A stretch of 64,000 bases of DNA from Salipiger pentaromativorans (GCF_024721115.1 NZ_JAMDHK010000002.1:496001-560000), one strand, 5' to 3'. Shown: positions 45,929 through 54,493, counted from the stretch's first letter. Notes: generated from the letters alone by a model not told the origin. Translations and numbers: made by a program.

Positions 45929-47041
45929 TCAGAGCGGCCCGTCTTCCAGCACGCCATCCGCCGACATCTGGGCATAGAGCAGCCCTTCGCGCAGCCCGCG
46001 GTCGGCCACCGAGAGCCGGTCGGTGGGCCAGAGCCGCAAAAGCGCCTGAAGGATCGCCGCGCCGGACATGATCAGCGCCTGCCGGTCCTGGCCGATGCGC
46101 GGATCGCGCCGCCGCCCCGCCGGGCCCATATCGAGATAGCGCTGGATCACCGCCTCGATCTGGTCCGAAGACATGCGCAGCCCGTCCACCTTGGTCCGGT
46201 CGTAGCGCCGCAGCCCCAGATGCGAGGCCGCCACCGTCGTCACCGTGCCGCTGGTGCCGACGATCTGGAACCCCTCGCGCGCCTGCACATCCTTGTAAGG
46301 CGCGAATTCCGAAAGGTTTTCCTCGAAATACCAGCTCATCAGCGCATAGCGGGCGGCATCGTCCTCGACATCCGAGAACTGGTCGCGCAGCGTCGCCACC
46401 CCCAGCGGGACCGAGATCCAGTCCACCACCTTGGCCGCCGGAAACGGGCTTTCGGGCGGGTGGAACCCCGCGTGCAGCCGCATGATCGCCGCCGGACGGT
46501 CGCGCCGCGGCACGCTCGACAGGTCGATCCACACCAGTTCGGTCGAGCCGCCGCCGATGTCCACCACCAGCAATTGCTCGGTCTTGGTCGAGACCAGCGG
46601 CGCGCAGGAGATCACCGCCAGACGCGCCTCCTCCTCGGGCTGGATGATCTCGAGCTGCAACCCGGTCTCGCGCCGGACCTGACGGATGAACTCGCGCGCA
46701 TTCTGGGCACGGCGGCAGGCCTCGGTGGCAACCAGCCGCATATGCACCACCTTATGGCGCTTGATCTTCTGCTGACAGACCCGCAGCGCACCGATGGTGC
46801 GCGTCATCGAGGCACGAGAAAGCCGCCCGGTCCGCTCGAGTCCCTGACCGAGCTGGACGGATTTCGAAAACGAATCCACCACATGAAACTGGCTGCCCTT
46901 GGGTTGGGCAATCAACATGCGGCAACTGTTGGTACCCAGATCCAGCGCCGCATAAAGCGCGTTGGGATCGGGCGGTTGCGGCGCGGGGCTCTCGACCGGT
47001 CTCGGGAAAGCGCCCGCACCTTTGGGACGCCTTGGCGCCAT
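45929..47041 (-). CDS. Ppx/GppA phosphatase family protein
   Basis: A 370-residue ASKHA-fold exopolyphosphatase or pppGpp phosphatase. The nucleotide-binding loop ALDLGTNSCRMLIA (about 32-45), ATEACRRAQN, the metal and phosphate region VDIGGGSTELVWI and GTSGTVTTVAASHLGL are conserved. It is shorter than E. coli Ppx and lacks the C-terminal HD-like domain, as is common in alphaproteobacteria. A Pro-rich N-terminal extension (about 1-28) precedes the domain. Confidence 0.93.
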   Translation of the reverse strand: MAPRRPKGAGAFPRPVESPAPQPPDPNALYAALDLGTNSCRMLIAQPKGSQFHVVDSFSKSVQLGQGLERTGRLSRASMTRTIGALRVCQQKIKRHKVVHMRLVATEACRRAQNAREFIRQVRRETGLQLEIIQPEEEARLAVISCAPLVSTKTEQLLVVDIGGGSTELVWIDLSSVPRRDRPAAIMRLHAGFHPPESPFPAAKVVDWISVPLGVATLRDQFSDVEDDAARYALMSWYFEENLSEFAPYKDVQAREGFQIVGTSGTVTTVAASHLGLRRYDRTKVDGLRMSSDQIEAVIQRYLDMGPAGRRRDPRIGQDRQALIMSGAAILQALLRLWPTDRLSVADRGLREGLLYAQMSADGVLEDGPL

Positions 47042-47073
47042 TTTTGTGCGCCTTTCCGAATTTCAAGTTACCT

Positions 47074-47772
47074 CTAGGATACGCGCCGCCGTGGCACCGC
47101 GCAAGAGACATGCAGGCCCGTTTCAAAGGGATTTTCGAAGAACGCCGAAAGATAGTCGTATTCCCCGGCAAGATAGTCGCGCAGCGCTCCGACGGTCGCG
47201 GGTGCCAGCGTCGCAAGGTCGAGCCTCTCGTCGCTGGAATTCTCGCGCGCGATATGCACCTCCTGCCCGGTGCGCCGCGCCAGATCCTCGCCGAATTGCG
47301 GCAGTTCGGCGGTGCGGTAGATCCGGTCGTAGCGGCGCAGGTCGGGCCCGAGAAAGAGCCAGGCGGGCAGGATGTGATGTTTGATCGCCGACGATGCCTC
47401 GAGATAGGCGCGCAGGTTCTGGAAGAAGAAATCCGGATCGGGATCCATCGGCAGATCGACCCGCCCGCGCAGGATCTTGCGGCAATTGTGCAGATCGCGG
47501 AACGCCACCACCCGGTTGGTATAGACCGACAGCAGCCGCTTGAGCGGATCGCGCACCACGCAGAAGCGCCAGTACGCCTCGTATTGCTCCCAGCGATGCG
47601 GGCGAAAGCGCTTGGTGGGATAAAGCGCGTGCCAGGTCATCACGTCGCGCTCGGCCTCCGGCGGCAGCTCTGCCGTGGGATCGACCTGTGCCAGCGCCGC
47701 CTTTACGGTCGAGCAGCCCGCCTTGGGCAGCGCCATATAGGCGATCTTATGCGCGTCGATCGCGATAACCAT
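47074..47772 (-). CDS. Sulfotransferase family 2 domain-containing protein
   Basis: A 232-residue PAPS-dependent sulfotransferase. The 5'-phosphosulfate loop is ALPKAGCSTVKAAL (about 14-27) and the 3'-phosphate motif FCVVRDPLKRLLSVYTNRV (about 70-88). Family 2 enzymes sulfate carbohydrates, so an exopolysaccharide or glycan substrate is possible but not shown. It lies 32 bp upstream of ppx on the same strand, probably co-transcribed, and is divergent from the one-carbon gene block. Confidence 0.88.
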   Translation of the reverse strand: MVIAIDAHKIAYMALPKAGCSTVKAALAQVDPTAELPPEAERDVMTWHALYPTKRFRPHRWEQYEAYWRFCVVRDPLKRLLSVYTNRVVAFRDLHNCRKILRGRVDLPMDPDPDFFFQNLRAYLEASSAIKHHILPAWLFLGPDLRRYDRIYRTAELPQFGEDLARRTGQEVHIARENSSDERLDLATLAPATVGALRDYLAGEYDYLSAFFENPFETGLHVSCAVPRRRVS

Positions 47773-47960
47773 GAAGCGGCCCGGCCCTCTTGCTCTCTCG
47801 TGTGGCGATGCCCGAACCTACCATAGCCGCCCGACGTGGCACAATCGCAAGCAAGCGCCGGCGGCGAGGTCGCTCCTTGCGCCGCTTGTGTCGAAATCCG
47901 ACCCTGCGGCATCGGACGGGACGGCTAAACAGGGTCTACCGGATCAGGGGAATCGTCCAA

Positions 47961-48257
47961 ATGCCCGAGGTCACCATCGTTTACTGGCGCGACATCCCGG
48001 CGCAGGTCATCGTCGGACGCGGCCGGCGCGGCGCCAAGGCGGCGCTGCCCGAACGCTTCGAGCAGGCCATCGACCGCGCGGCGATGAAGGTGGGCGCGTC
48101 GGATAGCAACGCCTATCTCGCCGAATGGCGCAGGGCCGATCCCTACCCGGCGGAGGGCGATCCGCAGACCGTGGCCGAGACCGAGGCCGCGCGGATCGAC
48201 CGCGAGTACGATCAGACGCGCCTGATGGCGCTGATCGCCAATGACGGCCGGGCATGA
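47961..48257 (+). CDS. PF13769-type 'virulence factor' small protein
   Basis: A 98-residue protein of the family labelled Virulence_fact (PF13769). It starts MPEVTIVYWRDIPAQVIVGRG and has the pattern FEQAIDRAAMKVGASDSNAYLAEW. The name has no functional backing. AGGGGA stands about 9 nt before the ATG. Its end lies 28 bp before the MetF-like start, and it heads the corrinoid/folate block, so I infer an accessory role in that system. The frame is open upstream of 47961, but that part is not family-like. Confidence 0.85.
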   Translation: MPEVTIVYWRDIPAQVIVGRGRRGAKAALPERFEQAIDRAAMKVGASDSNAYLAEWRRADPYPAEGDPQTVAETEAARIDREYDQTRLMALIANDGRA

Positions 48258-48285
48258 TGCCCCGATGAGCATGAGGAACCGCTGG

Positions 48286-49209
48286 ATGGCCCTTCTGAAC
48301 TTTCGCAAACCGAAGCCCGTGCCCCCCACCGCCGCGCTGGAGCGCTTCCTTGCCGGCTATTCCATCGAGGTGATGCCCCGCACCGCCGCCAAGATCGAGG
48401 ATTTCCGCGCGCTGCTGCCCGAGGGCACCCGCGTCTACATCGCCCATATCGACGGCACGCCCATCGACGACATGGTCGCCACTGCCCGCCGTCTGGCCCG
48501 CGACGGGTTCGAGGTGATGCCGCATTTCCCCGCCCGCATCATCGCCGACGCGGCGACGCTCGGCGACTGGATCGCGCGCTATCAGGGCGAAGCCGGTGTG
48601 CGCCAGGGGCTGATCCTCGCCGGCGGCGTGGCCGAACCGGCGGGCGCCTTCGACTCCTCGATGCAGCTTCTCGAGACCGGGCTCTTCGACAAGGCGGGCT
48701 TTGCCCGGCTGCATGTGGCCGGCCATCCCGAGGGCAACCGCGACATCGACCCCGAGGGCGGCGAGCGGGCGGTGATGGAGGCGGCGCGCTGGAAGCAGGC
48801 GTTCTCGGAACGGACCGACGCGCAGATGGCGCTGGTCACCCAATTCGCCTTCGAGGCCGCGCCGATCCTCGCCTGGGGCACCCGGCTGCGGGAAGCCGGG
48901 GTCGCGCTGCCCATCCATATCGGCCTTGCCGGCCCGGCCAAGCTACAGACGCTGATCAAATACGCGGTCTCCTGTGGGGTCGGCCCCTCGCTCAAGGTGT
49001 TGCAGAAACGCGCCCGCGACGTAAGCAAGCTGCTGCTGCCCTACGAACCCACCGAGCTGGCGCAGGACCTGGCCGCGCGCAAGGCCGCCGACCCGGCGTT
49101 TCCCATCGAACAAGCGCATCTGTTCCCGCTGGGTGGGCTGCGGAGCTGTGCCGACTGGGCCGCCAGCCATGGCGGAACCGCGGCCCGTCCCGCCGCGCGC
49201 GCGGTCTGA
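48286..49209 (+). CDS. Methylenetetrahydrofolate reductase-like protein
   Basis: A 307-residue MTHFR-fold (PF02219) protein. By position, SIEVMPRT corresponds to the EFFPPR region with its catalytic Glu, and LHVAGHPEGNRD to the substrate-loop block. The usual LRGD motif is replaced by LAGGV, so the flavin-interacting Asp of E. coli MetF is missing; this is a divergent subfamily. It would supply 5-methyl-THF to the methyltransferases downstream. GAGGA lies 8 nt before the ATG at 48286; ATGs at 48241, 48265 and 48271 are possible alternatives. Confidence 0.82.
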   Translation: MALLNFRKPKPVPPTAALERFLAGYSIEVMPRTAAKIEDFRALLPEGTRVYIAHIDGTPIDDMVATARRLARDGFEVMPHFPARIIADAATLGDWIARYQGEAGVRQGLILAGGVAEPAGAFDSSMQLLETGLFDKAGFARLHVAGHPEGNRDIDPEGGERAVMEAARWKQAFSERTDAQMALVTQFAFEAAPILAWGTRLREAGVALPIHIGLAGPAKLQTLIKYAVSCGVGPSLKVLQKRARDVSKLLLPYEPTELAQDLAARKAADPAFPIEQAHLFPLGGLRSCADWAASHGGTAARPAARAV

Positions 49210-49232
49210 GCCGCGCCGGACGGAACGGGCAG

Positions 49233-49895
49233 ATGGCCAAGGCGCTTCTCTTCGATCTCGACGGCACGCTGCTGGTCTCCGATCCGCTGCATTACGCGGT
49301 GTTCGAAGAGCTGTTCGCCGAGCGCGGCAAGGCGCTCACGCCCGCGATCTACGACCGGCACATCCACGGCCACCACAATCTCGACAGCTTCCCCCTGCTC
49401 TTCCCCGGCGAGGATCCGCAGGCGCTGTCCGAGGAGAAGGAGGCGCGGTTCCGCGCGCGGCTTGTCTCAGGCACCCCGCCGATGCCCGGCGCCGAAGCGC
49501 TGCTCGACCGCGCCGGGCAGGCCGGCTGGCGCTGCGCCGTGGTGACCAACGCGCCGCGCGCCAATGCCGAACACATGCTGGCGGCCATCGGGCTGCGCGA
49601 CCGGTTCGAGAGCGTGATCATCGGCGACGAATGCCCCCGGCCCAAGCCGAACCCAGCGCCCTATCTCGCCGCCATGGCGCAGCTCGACGCCCGGCCCGGC
49701 GACTGCCTCGCCTTCGAGGACAGCCAGAGCGGCATGCGCGCGGCGGCGCGCTCGGGCGCCTTCGGGATCGGCGTCTGTTCCGGCCTCGCCCCCGACCGGC
49801 TGCGCGAGGCCGGCGCCAGGGCCACGATCAAGGATTTCACGGATGACGCGCTGCCGGCGCTGCTGGCGCGCCTTGAGGGAGGGAGCCCCCAATGA
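49233..49895 (+). CDS. HAD-IA family hydrolase
   Basis: A 220-residue phosphoglycolate-phosphatase-like HAD enzyme. Motif I is LLFDLDGTLL (Asp8, Asp10), motif II VVTNAPR, motif III the Lys in PRPKPNPAPYL, and motif IV FEDSQSGMRAA. Substrate unknown. It overlaps the folate-binding methyltransferase gene by 4 nt (ATGA), so it is co-translated with the corrinoid system, perhaps for metabolite repair; that role is inference. Confidence 0.92.
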   Translation: MAKALLFDLDGTLLVSDPLHYAVFEELFAERGKALTPAIYDRHIHGHHNLDSFPLLFPGEDPQALSEEKEARFRARLVSGTPPMPGAEALLDRAGQAGWRCAVVTNAPRANAEHMLAAIGLRDRFESVIIGDECPRPKPNPAPYLAAMAQLDARPGDCLAFEDSQSGMRAAARSGAFGIGVCSGLAPDRLREAGARATIKDFTDDALPALLARLEGGSPQ

Positions 49896-50953
49896 CCAGG
49901 ACCGTACTCGAGTCGAAAAGCAAGACCGTCACCATCGGCTTTGACGAGCCGTTCTGCGTGATCGGCGAGCGCATCAACCCCACCGGCCGCAAGAAGCTGG
50001 CGGCGGAGCTGGAGGCGGGCGATTTCTCGACCGTCGAGAAAGACGCGCTGGCCCAGGTCGCCGCCGGGGCGGCTGTGCTCGATATCAACGCGGGCGTGGT
50101 CTATAACTCCAACCCCAACCCCAACGAGACCGAACCGCCGCTGATGCGCAAGGTGGTGGAGCTGGTGCAGGGGCTGGTGGATGTGCCGCTCTGCATCGAC
50201 AGCTCGGTGCCCGGCGCGCTGGAAGCGGGGCTGGCGGCGGCCGAGGGGCGCCCGCTGCTGAACTCGGTCACCGGCGAGGAAGAGCGGCTGGATCTGGTGC
50301 TGCCGCTGGTCAAGAAATACAACGTGCCGGTGGTGGCGATCTCGAACGACGACACCGGCATTTCCGAGGACCCGGACGTGCGCTTTGCGGTGGCGAAGAA
50401 GATCGTCGAGCGCGCCGCCGATTTCGGCATTCCCGCCCATGACATCGTGGTCGACCCGCTGGTGATGCCCATCGGCGCCATGGCCACCGCCGGTCAGCAG
50501 GTCTTTGCCCTCGTCCGCCGCCTGCGCGACGAGCTGGGGGTGAACACCACCTGCGGCGCCTCCAACATCTCTTTCGGCCTGCCCAACCGGCACGGGGTCA
50601 ACAATGCCTTTCTGCCGATGGCGATCGGCGCCGGCATGACCTCGGCGATCATGAACCCGGTCGCCCTGCCCGTCGCCCAAAGCAAGATCGCCGCCAAGAA
50701 GGCCGAACTGGAGGCCGCCGGCGTGATCCTGCCCGCCGAGATGGAGGACGAGACTTTTGTCACCCTGTTCGGCATGGGCTCCACCCGGTCGAAGCCGGGC
50801 TCCGAGATGGCCGCGATCCGCGCCGCCAACCTGCTGGTGAACCAGGACCCGCATGGCGGCGCCTGGATCGCCTTCAACGCGGCGCTCGAGGCCGGCGGCG
50901 ACGGGACGGCCCGGGGCGGACGGCGCGGCGGCGGACGGCGGCGACGGGGCTGA
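49892..50953 (+). CDS. Methyltetrahydrofolate:corrinoid methyltransferase (pterin-binding subunit)
   Basis: A 353-residue TIM-barrel protein of the pterin-binding family, equivalent to the folate domain of MetH and to AcsE/MtrH-like proteins. It starts with VIGERINPTGRKKLAAEL and has AAVLDINAGVV, LCIDSSVPGALEAGL and SNISFGLPNRHGVNNAF. It should move the methyl group of 5-methyl-THF to a separate corrinoid protein. The C-terminus is a basic Arg/Gly tail (ARGGRRGGGRRRRG), unusual for the family and echoed in the next gene. It overlaps the HAD gene by 4 nt. Confidence 0.9.
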   Translation: MTRTVLESKSKTVTIGFDEPFCVIGERINPTGRKKLAAELEAGDFSTVEKDALAQVAAGAAVLDINAGVVYNSNPNPNETEPPLMRKVVELVQGLVDVPLCIDSSVPGALEAGLAAAEGRPLLNSVTGEEERLDLVLPLVKKYNVPVVAISNDDTGISEDPDVRFAVAKKIVERAADFGIPAHDIVVDPLVMPIGAMATAGQQVFALVRRLRDELGVNTTCGASNISFGLPNRHGVNNAFLPMAIGAGMTSAIMNPVALPVAQSKIAAKKAELEAAGVILPAEMEDETFVTLFGMGSTRSKPGSEMAAIRAANLLVNQDPHGGAWIAFNAALEAGGDGTARGGRRGGGRRRRG

Positions 50954-50995
50954 GCCCCGGGCGCCGTCAGAAAACCGGCGGAGGAGGCCCGATCT

Positions 50996-51025
50996 TTGCG
51001 TTTTCTTATGAAAACCACATATAGG
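50996..51025 (+). promoter_or_regulatory. Predicted promoter of the homocysteine methyltransferase gene
   Basis: TTGCGT (50996-51001) and TATAGG (51020-51025) are spaced by 18 bp, giving a start near 51032 and a leader of about 115 nt. The leader (51078-51122) carries an imperfect 15-nt tandem repeat, copies beginning ACCGCCACGTTCAG, ACCACCACGTTCAAG and ACCGCCAGATACAAG. No known SAM, SAH or cobalamin riboswitch was recognised. Confidence 0.4.
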
Positions 51026-51147
51026 AGCGAAGGGCATGGCACCGGCGCCGCGCGGCTCCGGCCCCGCACGCTTTCGACCGCCACGTTCAGAACCACCACG
51101 TTCAAGACCGCCAGATACAAGACCGGAACCGATCAAAGGCAGACCCG

Positions 51148-52164
51148 ATGACCGACGCGCTGACCGAATTGCTCTCCACCCGCGACTGGCTGATGGCCGA
51201 TGGCGCAACGGGCACGAATCTCTTCAATATGGGGCTCGCCTCGGGCGACGCGCCGGAGTTCTGGAACGAGACGCATCCGGACCGCATCCGCAAGCTCTAC
51301 CGCGACGCGGTGGAGGCCGGATCGGACCTGTTCCTGACCAACAGCTTCGGCGCCAACGCCGCCCGGCTGAAGCTGCACGACGCCGCCGGTCGCGCCCGCG
51401 ACCTGTCGCGCATCGCCGCCGAGCTGGGCCGCGAGGTGGCGGACGCCGCGGGGCGCAAGGTGGTGGTCGCGGGCTCGGTCGGCCCGACCGGCGAGATCAT
51501 GGGCGCCGCCGGCACGCTCGGCCACGCCGAGGCCGTGGAGATCTTCGAGGAGACCGCCGCCGGGCTCAAGGAAGGCGGCGCCGATGTGCTCTGGGTCGAG
51601 ACGATCTCGGCCCCGGAAGAGTTCCACGCCGCCGCCGAGGCCTTTGCCAATCAGAACATGCCCTGGTGCGGCACCATGAGCTTCGACACCGCCGGGCGGA
51701 CCATGATGGGGCTGACCTCGGAGGGGTTCGTGAAGCTGGTGGAGGCGCTGCCCAACCCGCCCATCGCCTTCGGCGCGAATTGCGGCGTGGGGGCCTCGGA
51801 CCTGATGCGCACGGTGCTGAGCTTTGCCGCCACCGGCACCGAGAGGCCGATCATCGCGAAGGGCAACGCCGGGATCCCGCGCTATGAGGACGGGCATATC
51901 CATTACAACGGCACCCCCGAGCTGATGGCGGACTACGCGGTGCTGGCGCGCGATGCCGGCGCCCGGATCATCGGCGGTTGCTGCGGCACGATGCCCGAAC
52001 ATCTACGCGCCATGCGGGCGGCGCTGGAGACGCGGCCCAAGGGCCCGCGCCCGACGCTGGAGACCGTTGCGCAGGCGCTTGGCGGGTTCAGTTCGGAGAG
52101 CGATGGCACCGGCGACAGCGGCAGCGCGCCGCGGCGCGAGCGCCGCGGGCGGCGCCGGGGATGA
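51148..52164 (+). CDS. Homocysteine S-methyltransferase family protein (zinc-binding subunit)
   Basis: A 338-residue barrel equivalent to the homocysteine-binding domain of MetH and to betaine-homocysteine methyltransferase. It starts with the family pattern LMADGATGTNLFNMG; the zinc ligands are Cys212 (GANCGVGAS) and Cys278-Cys279 (GGCCGTMPEH). It could take a methyl group from the corrinoid protein or from betaine. The C-terminus is a basic tail, PRRERRGRRRG, after a flexible Ser/Gly linker, like that of the folate subunit. It has its own predicted promoter. Confidence 0.92.
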   Translation: MTDALTELLSTRDWLMADGATGTNLFNMGLASGDAPEFWNETHPDRIRKLYRDAVEAGSDLFLTNSFGANAARLKLHDAAGRARDLSRIAAELGREVADAAGRKVVVAGSVGPTGEIMGAAGTLGHAEAVEIFEETAAGLKEGGADVLWVETISAPEEFHAAAEAFANQNMPWCGTMSFDTAGRTMMGLTSEGFVKLVEALPNPPIAFGANCGVGASDLMRTVLSFAATGTERPIIAKGNAGIPRYEDGHIHYNGTPELMADYAVLARDAGARIIGGCCGTMPEHLRAMRAALETRPKGPRPTLETVAQALGGFSSESDGTGDSGSAPRRERRGRRRG

Positions 52165-52216
52165 GGCGCGAAAGGCGGGTGACGGAAAATTAACCCGCTT
52201 CGGCGAGGCTGCGGCC

Positions 52217-52447
52217 ATGAGACAGGCCCCGATCCCCATCAGCCCCGAACGCTGGCTGCGCCATCTGTTTTCCTCGCGTGCCGCAGCCGAGGGCGGCGTC
52301 GTCCGGCGCAAGCCCCGTGACATCGACCGCATCGTCGGACAGGAGCGGTTTCTGGCGGAGCTCGACCGGCGCGGCTTTCGGGCGGTGGAGAATGCCGGGC
52401 AGACCGTGATCTTCTGCAACCGCGATCCGCTGCGTGTGCTGCGATGA
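52217..52447 (+). CDS. Conserved small protein of unknown function (76 residues)
   Basis: A 76-residue basic protein starting MRQAPIPISPERWLRHLFSS, with the central GGVVRRKPRDIDRIVGQERF and an end with RRGFRAVENAGQTVIFCN. From memory, short proteins with this GGVVRR...GQ pattern in roseobacters are sometimes mislabelled phosphoribosylanthranilate isomerase; nothing here supports that enzyme (TrpF is about 200 residues). It may share the homocysteine methyltransferase transcript (52 bp gap). It ends just before a pair of palindromes. Confidence 0.75.
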   Translation: MRQAPIPISPERWLRHLFSSRAAAEGGVVRRKPRDIDRIVGQERFLAELDRRGFRAVENAGQTVIFCNRDPLRVLR

Positions 52448-52455
52448 GGCTGGCG

Positions 52456-52503
52456 GGCAAATTCCTTCAAAGGAATTTGCAACTCTCTTCCAAGAGAGTT
52501 GCC
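52456..52503. repeat. Twin palindromes between convergent genes
   Basis: Two adjacent inverted repeats share one base: GCAAATTCCTT/AAGGAATTTGC around a 2-nt centre (52457-52480) and CAACTCTCTT/AAGAGAGTTG around CC (52480-52501). The outer ends GGCAA and TTGCC also pair. They fill the gap between convergent genes and probably act as a bidirectional terminator or a dispersed repeat of this lineage. Confidence 0.8.
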
Positions 52504-52512
52504 GCACCGACC

Positions 52513-53598
52513 TCAGAACAGATCGAGCTGGTCCCCGGCCCGCGCCGGCGCCCGGAACAGATCGCAGCGCAGGGGCGGCAGCTCGGCGTCCAGCCCCAGC
52601 CGCCGCACCGCCTTGCGAAACCGCTGCGCGATGAGCCCGGCATACTGCCCTTCGCCGCGCATCCGCCGGTGCCACTCCGCGCTGTACTCCCGCCCGCCAT
52701 GCATCTCGCGCAGCCGCGCCATCACCCGCGCCGCGCGGTCGGGATACTGCTCCGCCAGCCACGCCTGCCACAGCGGCGAGACCTCCAGCGGCAGCCGCAG
52801 CATGATCCAGCTTGCCGCCACCGCCCCGGCCTCGGCCCCCGCCTCGAGAATGCGCTCCAGCTCCGGATCGGTGAGCGCCGGCACGATGGGCGAGACCATG
52901 ATGCGCACCGGAATGCCCGCCGCGCTCAGCCGGCGGATCGCCGCCAGCCGCCGCCGCGGCGACGGCACCCGCGGCTCCATGCGCCGCGCCAGATCCGCGT
53001 CCAGCGTGGTGACCGAGATCCCCACCCGCACCAGCCCCTGCGCCGCCATCTCGCCCAGAATGTCGATGTCGCGCTCCACCAGTGTGCCCTTGGTCACGAT
53101 GCCCAGCGGATGGCGGAACGCGCGCAGCACCTCGAGGCAGCCGCGCATGATCCCGCGATCGCGTTCGATCGGCTGATAGGGGTCGGTGTTGGTGCCGATG
53201 GCCAGCGGCGCGGCCACATAGCGCCGGGCGCGCAATTCCCGGTCGAGCACATGCGGCGCCTCGGGCCGCGCCACCAGCCGGGTCTCGAAATCGAGCCCCG
53301 GCGACAGGCCCAGATAGGCATGGGTCGGCCGCGCGAAACAGTAGATGCAGCCATGCTCGCAGCCGCGATAGGGGTTGATCGTCCGGTCGAAGGGCAGATC
53401 CGGCGAGCGCACATAGGTGATCAGGCGGCGCGGCAGCTCGTCCCGCACCTCGGTGCGCAGCACCGGCAACGCTTCGGGAATGTCCCATCCGTCATCGGCC
53501 CGCTCGTAGCGCAGCCGCTCGAACCGGCCGCTTTCACGGCTGGCGGCGCCACGGCCACAGCGCTGCTCTTTCGGCACGGAAGACCCCAGATCACTCAT
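52513..53598 (-). CDS. PA0069 family radical SAM protein
   Basis: A 361-residue radical SAM protein related to spore photoproduct lyase-like enzymes. The cluster-binding motif is CEHGCIYC (Cys80, Cys84, Cys87). The surrounding blocks TINPYRGCEHGC, RYVAAPLAIGTNTDPYQPIE and IVTKGTLVERDIDIL (core GTLVERD) match the PA0069 family. The reaction is unknown. It has its own LexA-controlled promoter, indicating a DNA damage role, and it breaks up the corrinoid gene block on the opposite strand. The predicted transcription start lies at the start codon, so the mRNA may be leaderless. Confidence 0.92.
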   Translation of the reverse strand: MSDLGSSVPKEQRCGRGAASRESGRFERLRYERADDGWDIPEALPVLRTEVRDELPRRLITYVRSPDLPFDRTINPYRGCEHGCIYCFARPTHAYLGLSPGLDFETRLVARPEAPHVLDRELRARRYVAAPLAIGTNTDPYQPIERDRGIMRGCLEVLRAFRHPLGIVTKGTLVERDIDILGEMAAQGLVRVGISVTTLDADLARRMEPRVPSPRRRLAAIRRLSAAGIPVRIMVSPIVPALTDPELERILEAGAEAGAVAASWIMLRLPLEVSPLWQAWLAEQYPDRAARVMARLREMHGGREYSAEWHRRMRGEGQYAGLIAQRFRKAVRRLGLDAELPPLRCDLFRAPARAGDQLDLF

Positions 53599-53604
53599 GC
53601 CAAA

Positions 53605-53633
53605 AAATTAGAACATAAAGCGAACATTAACAA
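53605..53633 (-). promoter_or_regulatory. LexA box and promoter of the radical SAM gene
   Basis: GAAC-ATAAAGC-GAAC (53611-53625) is an exact GAAC-N7-GAAC, the alphaproteobacterial LexA site. On the minus strand it fills the spacer between TTGTTA (53628-53633) and TAATTT (53605-53610), which are 17 bp apart. The transcription start would fall at 53598-53599, on the start codon. Confidence 0.8.
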
Positions 53634-53644
53634 GGCACCCCGAC

Positions 53645-53676
53645 CGCAGGTCGCAGCCGGCGCGGCGCAGGTCGCA
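53645..53676 (+). promoter_or_regulatory. Direct repeats upstream of the corrinoid protein gene
   Basis: CGCAGGTCGCA occurs twice (53645-53655 and 53666-53676), 21 bp apart, or two helical turns. The first copy also lies in a CGACC-GCA-GGTCG palindrome. This suggests a regulator-binding site for the gene at 53762; the regulator is unknown. Confidence 0.4.
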
Positions 53677-53761
53677 AATATCCAAGCACCCCCGCCCCGA
53701 AAGCCGCAGGAAAAGACAGACCGCCCCGTGGCACGCCACGTCAGACCGGAGGGAGACCCGC

Positions 53762-54466
<705 letters not shown>

Positions 54467-54493
54467 CCCTTGGCGGCGCTCCCGCGCTGCCCG

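Noticed and set aside
51032-51147. Possible SAM, SAH or cobalamin riboswitch before the homocysteine methyltransferase gene
   Set aside because: No B12 box or recognisable SAM/SAH riboswitch core was found by eye; only short tandem repeats are visible. A covariance-model search would be decisive.
52217-52447. Reading the 76-residue protein as phosphoribosylanthranilate isomerase
   Set aside because: It is far too short for TrpF and has no barrel motifs.
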